Made by a program: the position numbers and the translations under genes
Shown: piece by piece, positions 52,688-61,681 of the stretch
How positions within the stretch are numbered: the stretch's first letter is position 1
Layout of the letters: every line of letters starts with the position of its first letter
Assembly (NCBI RefSeq): GCF_900112985.1
Contig: NZ_FONS01000007.1
Span: 62,001 to 126,000, forward strand
Direction: 5' to 3'
DNA length: 64,000 nucleotides
Origin: Pedobacter antarcticus
GTDB taxonomy: Bacteria > Bacteroidota > Bacteroidia > Sphingobacteriales > Sphingobacteriaceae
The notes under the pieces: model-generated
What the model was told of the DNA's origin: nothing
Seen by the model: the letters and a program-made list of their open reading frames with translations, nothing else
Databases searched by the model: none

Positions 52688-54727
52688 ATGAAAACAAAAT
52701 TATCCCTGGGTGTTCCGGTTTTAGCCGGGTCCCTATTGTTGTTTGCCGGATTTCAGGCTATAAAAACTGAGGATCCCCCAAAGTCTGGTATTATCGTGTC
52801 CAATATGGATAAACAAGTCCGGCCTGGTAATAACTTCATGAACTATGTTAATGGAACATGGATTAAAAACACTGAAATTCCTGCCGATAAACCTGCTTAC
52901 AGCGTCGGAGCCATGGTGAGTGATAAGGCGCAGGAAGATGTAAAAGCTATTATTGAAAAAGCAGCATCCGGAAAATTTGCGCCAGGTTCTGAAGAACAGA
53001 AAATCGGTGATCTATACGGTTCTTACATGAATACGGCGGCTAGGGATGCTATCGGCGTTAAACCACTGGCGGCTGATTTGAAAAAAATAAACGATCTTAA
53101 AAATTACGATGAACTTGCTTCATATTTCGCCTATGCAAGTAAAATTGGTAATATGGTTCCCTTTAGTGTTGGTGTATCGGAGGATTTCAAAGATCCTTCC
53201 AATTATATGTTACTAACCTGGCAGGGTGGACTGGGATTACCGGAACGAGAATACTACTTTAAAACAGACGAGAAGTCAAAGGAGATCCGTACCAAATATG
53301 TGATCCATATTGAAAAAATGCTGACTCTTGCGGGAATTTCCGGAGGAAAAGTTAAAGCGAGTGAAATTATGGCTTTGGAGACTTTACTGGCTTCCAAGCA
53401 AATGAAAAAAGAAGAGACCAGAAATATTGCCGGCCTTTACAACAAATATGGTGTCAGCCAATTAAAAACTCTTATGCCCGACTTCAACTGGACAGCCTTG
53501 CTGACAGAAGCTGGTATTAAGAAACCTGACAGTCTTGTTATTGCGCAGGTACAGTACACTAAAGACCTGAATGCAATTATTAAAGAGACACCTATCAGTA
53601 CCTGGAAAACTTACTTGCAATGGAGTCTCGTTAACGGCGCTGCATCTGCTCTGAATACAGCCCTGGATGTTGAAAATTTTAATTTTAACGGAACGATTTT
53701 AAATGGGGTACCGCAACAACGTCCGCAATGGCGCAGGGCCGTTGGTGTAGTCAATGGGTCCTTAGGTGAAATGGTAGGTAAACTTTATGTGGAGCAACAC
53801 TTCTCACCTGCGGCCAAAGCAAGAATGCTGGAACTGGTAGGCAATTTATTAAAAGCCTACGAACAAAGTATCAAGGGTTTGGATTGGATGAGTGAAACGA
53901 CAAAACAGGAAGCGCTTAAAAAAATAAGCAAGTTCACACCTAAGATCGGATACCCTGATAAATGGAGAGATTACAGTACCTTAAAGATTGTTAAGGACGA
54001 TTTATATGGGAATTTGACAAGATCTACTGCATTTGAATATAACAGGATGATTGCTAAATTAGGGAAGCCTGTTGACCGCTCCGAATGGGGGATGACTCCA
54101 CAAACTGTAAATGCTTATTACAACCCGCCACTGAACGAGATTGTATTTCCGGCAGCAATCCTGCAGCCTCCGTTTTTTGATATGAATGCCGATGACGCCG
54201 TGAATTATGGTGGTATTGGTGCAGTAATCGGACATGAGATCGGTCATGGTTTTGATGACCAGGGAAGTACTTTTGATGGAGATGGTGTAATGCGTAACTG
54301 GTGGACGAAATCGGATTTGGATGAATTCAAAAAGAGAACAAACTCATTAGTTGCACAATACAATGGTTTTGAAGTCATGAAAGATCTGCATGTAAATGGA
54401 GAATTCACACTTGGAGAAAACATCGGTGATCTGGGTGGCTTAACTATCGCTTTGAAAGCATATCATGCTAGCCTTGATGGAAAAAAAGCTCCTGTACTTG
54501 ATGGTTTTACTGGTGATCAGCGTGTGTTTTTAGGCTGGGGACAAGTATGGTTAAATAAATCCAGAGCTGAAGCTCTTCGTAATCAGGTTGGCACCGATCC
54601 ACACTCGCCGGCTAGGTTCCGTGTAAATGGTGTGGTAAGAAATATACCTGAGTTTTATACGGCTTTCGATGTGAAACCTGGTGATTCTTTATATCTGGCT
54701 CCAGATAAAAGAGTGAAAATCTGGTAA
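52688..54727 (+). CDS. M13 metallopeptidase (neprilysin/PepO family)
   Basis: A 679-residue exported protease. The N-terminus has a hydrophobic segment (VPVLAGSLLLFAGF), then the M13 N-domain (NNFMNYVNGTWIKNT...IPADKP). The zinc site is VIGHEIGHGFDDQGS (HExxH) with the third ligand in GENIGDLGGL, and the C-terminus FYTAFDVKPGDSLYLAP...VKIW is the typical family ending. It cleaves peptides of up to about 40 residues outside the cytoplasm. The 223-base leader contains alternative CCTGG/CCAGG and TGTAACC/GGTTACA hairpins that exclude each other at 52639-52665, a possible attenuator-like structure. Confidence 0.92.
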   Translation: MKTKLSLGVPVLAGSLLLFAGFQAIKTEDPPKSGIIVSNMDKQVRPGNNFMNYVNGTWIKNTEIPADKPAYSVGAMVSDKAQEDVKAIIEKAASGKFAPGSEEQKIGDLYGSYMNTAARDAIGVKPLAADLKKINDLKNYDELASYFAYASKIGNMVPFSVGVSEDFKDPSNYMLLTWQGGLGLPEREYYFKTDEKSKEIRTKYVIHIEKMLTLAGISGGKVKASEIMALETLLASKQMKKEETRNIAGLYNKYGVSQLKTLMPDFNWTALLTEAGIKKPDSLVIAQVQYTKDLNAIIKETPISTWKTYLQWSLVNGAASALNTALDVENFNFNGTILNGVPQQRPQWRRAVGVVNGSLGEMVGKLYVEQHFSPAAKARMLELVGNLLKAYEQSIKGLDWMSETTKQEALKKISKFTPKIGYPDKWRDYSTLKIVKDDLYGNLTRSTAFEYNRMIAKLGKPVDRSEWGMTPQTVNAYYNPPLNEIVFPAAILQPPFFDMNADDAVNYGGIGAVIGHEIGHGFDDQGSTFDGDGVMRNWWTKSDLDEFKKRTNSLVAQYNGFEVMKDLHVNGEFTLGENIGDLGGLTIALKAYHASLDGKKAPVLDGFTGDQRVFLGWGQVWLNKSRAEALRNQVGTDPHSPARFRVNGVVRNIPEFYTAFDVKPGDSLYLAPDKRVKIW

Positions 54728-54735
54728 AATTCAGA

Positions 54736-54799
54736 TTATTGAACATAAAAAATCCCGCTTTCGGATAATTCCGGAAGCGGGATTTTTTATGTTCAATAA
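54736..54799. terminator. Very long bidirectional terminator
   Basis: A stem of about 29 bp (54736-54764 with 54771-54799), one G-T pair, a 6-base loop and T-tract TTTTTT on both strands. It separates the convergent M13 peptidase and YceI genes. Confidence 0.92.
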
Positions 54800-54801
54800 A
54801 A

Positions 54802-55383
54802 TTAGTTTTTTATAAACTCCGTGTTTGCTGTCAATTCTACTTCATCGCTTAAAACTGCACCTGGATACTTTGTTCCAAAGTTGAAGTCAGATCTTTTGAT
54901 AGTACCGGTAACTTTAAATCCAGCAACCGATTTTTTAGTATTAGCATTTGTGTTTACACCTCTCAGCGTAGCGTCTAATTCAACCGGCTTAGATACACCA
55001 TGGAAAGTTAAAAGGCCATTTACTTTAAATTTATTGGCAGATACTTTTTTAACTGAGGTACTTTTGAAAGTTAATTTTGGGTATTTCTCAGCATCAAAAA
55101 AGTCTGCATTTAATAAATGAGCATCTCTTTTTTCATTGTCTGTGCTTACTGACTTCACATCTGCGCTCAGGTTAACCACTGCGTCGCTAAAATCGTCTTT
55201 AGAAGCGGTAACTGTCGACTCAAAGTTTTTAAAAGATCCTTCAACGTCGGAAATAAGCATGTGCGTAACACTAAATCCAACTTTTGAATGTGATTTGTCT
55301 GCAGTCCATGTATTTAACGCAATTGGCGTAAATGCAAATAATGAAGCAGAAGCGGCTAACAGAAGTACAAATATTTTTTTCAT
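54802..55383 (-). CDS. YceI-family periplasmic protein
   Basis: A 193-residue exported protein with a signal (MKKIFVLLLAASASLFAFTP). The lipocalin-like YceI barrel begins WTADKSHSKVGFSVTHM and includes the family blocks LLNADFFDAEKYPKLTF and ADVKSVSTDNEKRDA. Family members bind polyisoprenoid lipids and are induced by base or acid stress. Divergent from the haem locus across 273 bases that hold the inverted repeat at 55514-55545. Confidence 0.9.
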   Translation of the reverse strand: MKKIFVLLLAASASLFAFTPIALNTWTADKSHSKVGFSVTHMLISDVEGSFKNFESTVTASKDDFSDAVVNLSADVKSVSTDNEKRDAHLLNADFFDAEKYPKLTFKSTSVKKVSANKFKVNGLLTFHGVSKPVELDATLRGVNTNANTKKSVAGFKVTGTIKRSDFNFGTKYPGAVLSDEVELTANTEFIKN

Positions 55384-55513
55384 AAAATTTAAATAATTTA
55401 TAAATCAAAGGTGTTACAAAAATTCCAACGTTGTATTGATTTATGATAAGAAATATGAGCAGATACTAAAATTTTACAATTCTATACGGATTAGCTGCTG
55501 ATAATATTTAGAG

Positions 55514-55545
55514 AATTGAAATAATGTCATCAGTTTATTTCAATT
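55514..55545. promoter_or_regulatory. Inverted repeat, candidate operator of the haem locus
   Basis: AATTGAAATAA (55514-55524) and its exact complement TTATTTCAATT (55535-55545) are separated by 10 bases. It lies 112 bases before hmuR and 131 bases from the YceI start. Its AT-rich 32-bp form could bind Fur or another iron/haem regulator; the spaced arms are longer than a typical Fur box, so the protein is uncertain. Confidence 0.5.
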
Positions 55546-55656
55546 TAAAATCTTAGTTCATAGAACGTTATAATATTTATAATTCATTGTTTGTAATTAA
55601 TCTAAATAACCTATATACTTGTAGTGTTATTTAATCTTATTCTAAATAGTGAATAT

Positions 55657-57750
55657 ATGAGACTTGCTTTACTGTGCTGTGCATTAATTTTTTGTACTGA
55701 AATCTCCGTCGCACAAACCGTGAAACGAGTAGAAAAAATTCAACAGGATAGCACCCGGGCAACCTTAAATGAAGTTGTCGTTACCGGCGAGTACCAACAG
55801 CAGTCTTTAAAAAATTCAGTTTACAGAACACGTATTATCGATTCCGAAAGAATCAGACTCAGAGCTGCAACCAATATACAGCAGGTACTTAACACAGAAC
55901 TTGGGTTTCGTTTTTCTAATGATATGACTTTGGGAACAAGTGACGTCCAATTAATGGGAATGTCTGGACGTAATGTGAAAATACTACTCGACGGAGTGCC
56001 TATGATAGACCGGAACGATTCCAGAGAAAGTCTTAATCAAATTGATATAAATACAATTGAACGTATCGAAATTGTAGAGGGGCCTTTATCGGTTTCTTAC
56101 GGGAGTGACGCTCTTGCCGGAGTAATTAATATCATCACTAAGGGGCCTGGAAAGGAAAATTGGAATTTGAATGCACGCGTTCAGGAGGAGACTGCCGGAT
56201 CGGAATATAAACCTTTTGGTGATCAGGGAGTGCATTTGCAACATCTGGGGGGCGGGTGGCAGCAAAATCGCTGGAGCGTTATGGCTGGTTTAAGTCATCA
56301 GGATTTTACTGGTTTTAATCTGGCGCCAGCCACTGCTACTGCTGAAGAAGTCGCATCTGTTATCAACCGGTGGAAACCCAAAGAGCAATGGTTAGCCAAC
56401 ACCCGGATCGGCTACCGCAGCGCGAAAGCCAATGTCTGGTACAGAGCGGATTATGTAAATGAGGTTATCGACAGTAAAGGGGCGCTCAACCCAAATACTT
56501 ACAAATCAATTAATCAGAAATATGTTACTGACAGATGGACACACCAGGTTCAGGGCGATTTCAGATTACAGGATAATTTGAATCTGAATGGTATGGTTGC
56601 TTATTCTAACCTTAAAAGGGCAACGCAAACTTCTATACACGATTTCACGGACGGCTCAGATGTTACTTCGACCGGACAAGCAGAACAGGATGTTTCTAAA
56701 TTTAATACAGTAACTGCCAGGACAACATTAGTTTATAAACTATCTCCAGGTTTATCTTTTCAACCGGGCATGGAGTTCAATAGGGATGCAGCTGATGGTG
56801 CAAGAATTAAAGGTAGTCCGGTTATTAATGATTACTCCCTGTTTCTTTCTTCGGAATGGAAGGCAATCGACTGGCTAATGTTAAGACCAGGGCTGCGGTT
56901 CACTAAAAACTCTGTTTATGACGCGCCTCCTGTCATTCCTTCCCTGAATGTAAAAATTAAATTGAATCCGTTATATGATTTCAGAATTGGTTATGCGAGT
57001 GGATTCCGCGCGCCTGCTTTGCGCGAATTATATTATGATTTTATTGATGCCAGCCATACAATCATTGGAAATGAGAATCTTAAAGCTGAACAATCCAATA
57101 GTTTTAACGCTTCTCTAACCCGCAGTAATGACGATAATGCAGCTGTCCGCACCCGAATCGTCCTCACAGGTTTTTACAATTATTTCCGTAATAGAATAGA
57201 TTATGGTCTTTCCGCTGAGGATCCGACTGTAACTACCTTGATTAATATAGATAGATTTAAAACAACTGGTGGTACAATGGAAGGCACCGCGATCTGGAAA
57301 GATTTTCAAGCCAGTCTGGGCTTCTCCATGATCGGAACTTATAATAAATATGCTGCCGATGCCGATGCCTATGGCGAATCGCCCCAGTTTGTCTGGTCTC
57401 CTGAAGTGAATACCAATCTGACTTATACTTTTCCCAAGTGGGATGCTACGGTAAATTTCTCCGGCAAATTCACAGGAACTAGAAGGATATATGTACTGGC
57501 GACTGCTGGTGCGGTAGAGCAGGCGCAACTAACTAAGACCGGTTCATTTACACTGGCGGATCTGATGTTCACCAAAAAGATTTTTAATGGTTTGAATCTG
57601 AATGCAGGGGTTAAAAATTTATTTGATGTTACTTCTCTGAGTAACACAGGAACTGACACAGGCGCTGCACATAGCACCGGAGCCGGGCCTGTTCCTTATC
57701 AGTATGGGAGATCTTATGTTGTTGGGCTGAACTTCAATATTTCGAAATAA
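55657..57750 (+). CDS. hmuR: TonB-dependent haem receptor
   Basis: A 697-residue outer-membrane receptor from ATG at 55657, with a signal peptide ending ISVAQ. The plug domain holds LNEVVVTGEYQQQ (TonB-linked) and MGMSGRNVKILLDGVPMID. The barrel contains the haem-receptor FRAP motif (ASGFRAPALRELYYD) and an NPNL-like segment NENLKAEQSNSF. It imports haem with TonB energy. Next to hmuY and upstream of hmuT-U-V-S, so the ligand assignment is well supported by context. An earlier GTG (55624) lacks a signal and was rejected. Confidence 0.9.
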   Translation: MRLALLCCALIFCTEISVAQTVKRVEKIQQDSTRATLNEVVVTGEYQQQSLKNSVYRTRIIDSERIRLRAATNIQQVLNTELGFRFSNDMTLGTSDVQLMGMSGRNVKILLDGVPMIDRNDSRESLNQIDINTIERIEIVEGPLSVSYGSDALAGVINIITKGPGKENWNLNARVQEETAGSEYKPFGDQGVHLQHLGGGWQQNRWSVMAGLSHQDFTGFNLAPATATAEEVASVINRWKPKEQWLANTRIGYRSAKANVWYRADYVNEVIDSKGALNPNTYKSINQKYVTDRWTHQVQGDFRLQDNLNLNGMVAYSNLKRATQTSIHDFTDGSDVTSTGQAEQDVSKFNTVTARTTLVYKLSPGLSFQPGMEFNRDAADGARIKGSPVINDYSLFLSSEWKAIDWLMLRPGLRFTKNSVYDAPPVIPSLNVKIKLNPLYDFRIGYASGFRAPALRELYYDFIDASHTIIGNENLKAEQSNSFNASLTRSNDDNAAVRTRIVLTGFYNYFRNRIDYGLSAEDPTVTTLINIDRFKTTGGTMEGTAIWKDFQASLGFSMIGTYNKYAADADAYGESPQFVWSPEVNTNLTYTFPKWDATVNFSGKFTGTRRIYVLATAGAVEQAQLTKTGSFTLADLMFTKKIFNGLNLNAGVKNLFDVTSLSNTGTDTGAAHSTGAGPVPYQYGRSYVVGLNFNISK

Positions 57751-57778
57751 TAAATTATAAATATTCAATACACAAATT

Positions 57779-58858
57779 ATGAACAAGTTTACTCCATTTT
57801 TAGCGCTTTTCTGCGCAGTTGCTGTGTTTAGTTCCTGCAAAAAGGATAGTGATCCTATTATTATTGTACCACCCTCATCCGGAAGTACTTTAACATTGAA
57901 TGGTCTTATTGGTGAAGAGGATGGCACCGGTGCTGGAAATAGTGTCTTTGTTGATTTCAGTAAAGACAAACAAGTTTCCGTAGCGCGTACTTCCTGGGAT
58001 CTTGGTTTTTATTCGGGCACTGAATTCCGGGTGATTCTTAACCATACTGTTGGTTCAACAGCTATAGCGCTCGACAAAACCGATCTTAATACGGTTACCG
58101 CCGCTGATACCATTGCTCTAGCAAGTGTTAATACATTGGCTCTGGGTCAAGGTGACGGTGGATTTTCTACCATTGATCCTGTGAGTGGTGGTGCTGCTGC
58201 TTATTTAGGGGGTACTGTTATTAAAGAGGTATCTGCAGCTGAAGTCAGTAACAAAGTGTACATCGTAAACCGCGGAACGGCTGGTGTAACTGAAAAACGA
58301 GGCTGGGAGAAAATCCGTGTAATTCGTAATGGCAATGGATATACGCTGCAATATGCGAAAATTAATGAAACTACTTTTAAGACATTGAATATCGTGAAGG
58401 ATCCTGTTTTCAACTTTAAGTTTGCTTCGTTTACTGCTGGTGCTGTAGAAGTGGAGCCTGCAAAAGCTGACTGGGATATTCAATGGACGCTGTCTACTTA
58501 TATGGCAAGTGCCACTGTTCCATATACTTTCTCAGATTTTGTATTAATCAATTTCGTTAGTGGCGTTACAGCTGCTGAGGTCATATTCTCGGGAACAGAA
58601 GCAAATAGCAAAGTCAACTATGCTGATTTCAAAGAGACTGATCTTAATGGTATTGCATTTAACGGTAACCGTGATGCAATTGCTGGCAAATGGCGGGTGA
58701 CATCGGGAAATCCTGTAGGTGTTAAGACAGATCGCTTCTATTTGGTTAAGGATGGAGCGGGTAATGTATATAAATTGAAATTCGTCAGTTTCCATGCGAA
58801 AGATACCGGGGTACGTGGTAAACCGGTTATTACTTATGAACTGATAAAAAAAGCATAA
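57779..58858 (+). CDS. hmuY: HmuY-family haem-binding lipoprotein
   Basis: A 359-residue surface lipoprotein (AVFSSCKKDSD: lipobox Cys20 with KKD surface signal). The HmuY fold shows the WDLGFYSGTEFRVIL region, with further family segments YADWDIQWTL-like (seen as KADWDIQWTLSTYM) and YTFSDFVLINFVSG. In Porphyromonas the homologue captures haem for HmuR with two His ligands; the ligand residues here cannot be named. It starts 28 bases after hmuR and is followed by a strong terminator, so hmuRY may be made in excess over the rest. Confidence 0.88.
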   Translation: MNKFTPFLALFCAVAVFSSCKKDSDPIIIVPPSSGSTLTLNGLIGEEDGTGAGNSVFVDFSKDKQVSVARTSWDLGFYSGTEFRVILNHTVGSTAIALDKTDLNTVTAADTIALASVNTLALGQGDGGFSTIDPVSGGAAAYLGGTVIKEVSAAEVSNKVYIVNRGTAGVTEKRGWEKIRVIRNGNGYTLQYAKINETTFKTLNIVKDPVFNFKFASFTAGAVEVEPAKADWDIQWTLSTYMASATVPYTFSDFVLINFVSGVTAAEVIFSGTEANSKVNYADFKETDLNGIAFNGNRDAIAGKWRVTSGNPVGVKTDRFYLVKDGAGNVYKLKFVSFHAKDTGVRGKPVITYELIKKA

Positions 58859-58880
58859 AACTTGGTTAGTTTTTGGTGAA

Positions 58881-58917
58881 AAGCAGGCTTTCAATAAGAT
58901 TGAAAGCCGCTTTTTTT
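58881..58917 (+). terminator. Intrinsic terminator between hmuY and hmuT
   Basis: GGCTTTCAAT/ATTGAAAGCC (58886-58895 with 58899-58908), extended outward by AAGC/GCTT after one bulge, then TTTTTTT. It would uncouple hmuRY from hmuTUVS, or permit read-through in part. Confidence 0.88.
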
Positions 58918-58986
58918 CTACAAAATTCAATCTTCCGCCTGAAAATTAACGTGCTCTTAATTGTTAACCTGAATAAAATCAATCCA

Positions 58987-59850
58987 ATGATAAAATCCTA
59001 TATACTGGCAGCATTCGTTTTAGTTTCTGCCCTGACTTCCTGCCAGAATAATGCAAAAGATGAAAATGGTACCGACCACCAGCTTGATAGTTTGAAAATA
59101 GTGTCTTTAAACGGCCCTGTTACTGAAGTGCTTGCTGCGATTGGGTTAGAGAAGAATATTGTTGGTACAGATATTACCAGTAATTACCCGGAAAGTATTA
59201 AGGCCAAACCTAAATTAGGGCATAGTAAAAGTATAAATGCCGAAGGTGTGATGGCACTGAGGCCGGATCTTATTGTCGGTTTATCGAAAGAAATTACACC
59301 GGCTCTCGCTGAACAGTTTAAAACCGCGGGTGTGAGGTTATTGTTAGTTGATCAGGAATATAGTGCTGAAGGTACTAAAAAACTGATTCGTACACTTGCA
59401 GATAGTCTTCATCGTGAGAAAGCAGGTGACTCTGTTATCCGTCAGCTGGAAACCGATCTTGCTGTTAAACCTGCTGCAGCTCAGTCTAAGCCTAAAGTTT
59501 TATTTATATATGCCAGAGGTGCGGGGACAATGATGGTTGGTGGTACAGGTACGCAGGTGGCCAGTATGATCGAACTGGCAGGCGGTCAGAATGCTGTGAC
59601 CGAATTTGCGGATTATAAACCGCTCACTGCCGAAGCTTTAGTAAAAGCTAATCCGGATGTAATTTTATTATTCGAATCTGGATTGCAAAGTCTGGGTGGT
59701 GCTGAGGGGATGGCAAAAGTTCAGGGCATCAAAGAAACCAATGCCGGCAAAAATAAAAAAATTGTCAGTATGGATGGTGAACTGTTAAGTAGTTTTGGTC
59801 CAAGGTTAGGTGTGGCTATTAAGGAATTAGCAGCGAAAATACATGATTAA
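58987..59850 (+). CDS. hmuT: Haem ABC transporter periplasmic binding protein
   Basis: A 288-residue lipoprotein from ATG at 58987 (LVSALTSC, Cys19). Two Rossmann-like lobes joined by a long helix (PeriBP_2 type): KIVSLNGPVTEVLAAIGLEK, LGHSKSINAEGVMALRPDLI, DYKPLTAEALVKANPDVILL. It passes haem from the periplasm to the permease. The long upstream reading frame (from 58873) has no signal and was not used. It overlaps hmuU by 8 bases. Confidence 0.9.
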   Translation: MIKSYILAAFVLVSALTSCQNNAKDENGTDHQLDSLKIVSLNGPVTEVLAAIGLEKNIVGTDITSNYPESIKAKPKLGHSKSINAEGVMALRPDLIVGLSKEITPALAEQFKTAGVRLLLVDQEYSAEGTKKLIRTLADSLHREKAGDSVIRQLETDLAVKPAAAQSKPKVLFIYARGAGTMMVGGTGTQVASMIELAGGQNAVTEFADYKPLTAEALVKANPDVILLFESGLQSLGGAEGMAKVQGIKETNAGKNKKIVSMDGELLSSFGPRLGVAIKELAAKIHD

Positions 59851-60892
59851 ATCAAGGGCTGTTGTCTTATCATCGCTCTGCTTACTGCTCATTGTTGTAC
59901 TGATTGTTTCGTGTTGTGTAGGAGCAGTGAGCATTTCGGCAGCTGAGTTTTTTTCTTTAGTGGGGCATAAGACAGGTCTTTCTGCAGAAAAACTGTATTC
60001 CGACCAGCAGGCTGCGGTTTTATTACATATTCGTTTGCCGAGGGTCGCTTTAGGTGCACTGGTAGGTGCAGCTCTGGGTGTTTCGGGTGCCGCTATTCAA
60101 GGTTTGTTTCGTAATCCGCTTGCAGAACCAGGTTTAATTGGGATCTCTTCAGGTGCTACTTTGTTCACCGTGCTGATGATTGTCCTGGGGGCTGGTTTTT
60201 TTAAAGTGATAAGCGGCGCACTGGGTTTTTATGCCTTGTCTATCTCTGCATTTGCAGGGGCCTGCTTTACTACGATATTGGTTTACCGTTTAGCTGTTAA
60301 TAATGGTAAAACTGTAATTACAACTTTATTGCTATGTGGAATTGGGATCAATGCACTTGCGGGCGCATTAACTGGTTTGTTAACTTATATGGCCACTGAT
60401 GAGCAGCTCAGAACCATTACGTTTTGGAGTTTGGGTAGTTTAGGCGGTGCATCCTGGGAAACTGTAGTCTTAATTGCCCCGTTTGTTTTTATTCCTGTTT
60501 TTATACTACCGTTCTTCTCTAAGTCTTTAAATGCCCTGGCTTTAGGTGAGGCGCAGGCAATACATATGGGGATAAACGTGGTTAAGCTGAAACGGATAAT
60601 TATGCTTCTGGCAACTATCGCGGTAGGCGCATCTGTCTCTGTGGCGGGGATGATTGGTTTTATCGGACTTGTAGTGCCTCACGTACTGCGAATTTCTTTC
60701 ACATCAGATCACCGTCTGGTTATTCCTGGAGCTGCTATCGCAGGTGCTGCATTGTTGACCATGGCAGATCTTGTGGCGCGGACGATTGTTATGCCTGCTG
60801 AGTTACCGATAGGAATATTAACTGCTTTAATTGGTACCCCCGTATTTTTATATATGGTTATATCTGAACGTAATAAAAATAAACAATTATGA
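59843..60892 (+). CDS. hmuU: Haem ABC transporter permease (FecCD family)
   Basis: A 349-residue inner-membrane protein with about ten segments. The family signatures are HIRLPRVALGALVGAALGVSG, IQGLFRNPLAEPGLIGISSG and the ATPase-contact loop GMIGFIGLVVPHVLR. It moves haem into the cytoplasm with HmuV. The start overlaps the hmuT stop; its own stop overlaps the hmuV start in ATGA, so the three are translationally coupled. Confidence 0.95.
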   Translation: MIKSRAVVLSSLCLLLIVVLIVSCCVGAVSISAAEFFSLVGHKTGLSAEKLYSDQQAAVLLHIRLPRVALGALVGAALGVSGAAIQGLFRNPLAEPGLIGISSGATLFTVLMIVLGAGFFKVISGALGFYALSISAFAGACFTTILVYRLAVNNGKTVITTLLLCGIGINALAGALTGLLTYMATDEQLRTITFWSLGSLGGASWETVVLIAPFVFIPVFILPFFSKSLNALALGEAQAIHMGINVVKLKRIIMLLATIAVGASVSVAGMIGFIGLVVPHVLRISFTSDHRLVIPGAAIAGAALLTMADLVARTIVMPAELPIGILTALIGTPVFLYMVISERNKNKQL

Positions 60893-61671
60893 TTACCATA
60901 ACCGGATTGAGTTTTAGAATTGGCAACAAATTGCTGGTGGATGATCTGAATTTTTCGATTGCAAAAGGAGAAATGTTGGCGATTCTTGGTGCAAATGGTG
61001 CCGGAAAGAGTACTTTCCTGAAAATGTTGAGCGGTGAATTAAAGCCGTCAGTTGGCACCATCAGAATTCGGGGTAAACTTTTGGACGATTATAGTCTCCA
61101 GGAACTCGCCAGACAAAGGGCGATTCTCGTACAACAACACACGCTTTCTATCTCTTTTCTGGTTCATGAGCTGGTTATGATGGGGCGATATCCACATTTT
61201 GGAAATCAGCCTCTTGAGAATGACAAGGTTATTGTGCGTCAGGTTATGGAGGACACTGGTATTTTACATCTGGCCAACCGCGATTATCAGACTTTATCCG
61301 GAGGGGAACAACAAAGGGTTCATTTATCAAGAATTCTGGCTCAAATTTATGATTGTCCGGAAGCCTGTCTTTTTCTGGATGAGCCGACAAATGGTCTTGA
61401 TTTGCTTTATCAGCAGCAGGTTATGGAATTAGCCCGGGGTTTATCAGACAAGGGTTATACAGTGATCTGTATTTTACATGATATTAATTTTGCTTCTACA
61501 TTTGCAGATCAGATTCTTCTGCTCAAGCAGGGGCGGATGGTGGCAATGGGCAGACCCGAGGAAGTTATAAACTTCGAAAATTTAAAAGAAACTTTTGGGG
61601 TATCAGTACGGCTGGTCCCTATGGATGGATATAAATGTCCGCTGGTTGTACCTGCGGCAGTAAAAATTTAA
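60889..61671 (+). CDS. hmuV: Haem ABC transporter ATP-binding subunit
   Basis: A 260-residue ABC ATPase. Walker A is LGANGAGKST (about 34-43), the signature LSGGEQQRVHLSRILAQ, Walker B ACLFLDEPTNGLD and H-loop ICILHDIN. It powers HmuU. Coupled to hmuU by ATGA and 10 bases before hmuS. Confidence 0.95.
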   Translation: MITITGLSFRIGNKLLVDDLNFSIAKGEMLAILGANGAGKSTFLKMLSGELKPSVGTIRIRGKLLDDYSLQELARQRAILVQQHTLSISFLVHELVMMGRYPHFGNQPLENDKVIVRQVMEDTGILHLANRDYQTLSGGEQQRVHLSRILAQIYDCPEACLFLDEPTNGLDLLYQQQVMELARGLSDKGYTVICILHDINFASTFADQILLLKQGRMVAMGRPEEVINFENLKETFGVSVRLVPMDGYKCPLVVPAAVKI

Positions 61672-61681
61672 AAGAACGAAT

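Noticed and set aside
57115..57528. 137-residue minus-strand frame inside hmuR
   Set aside because: Antisense to the receptor barrel; no recognisable protein features.
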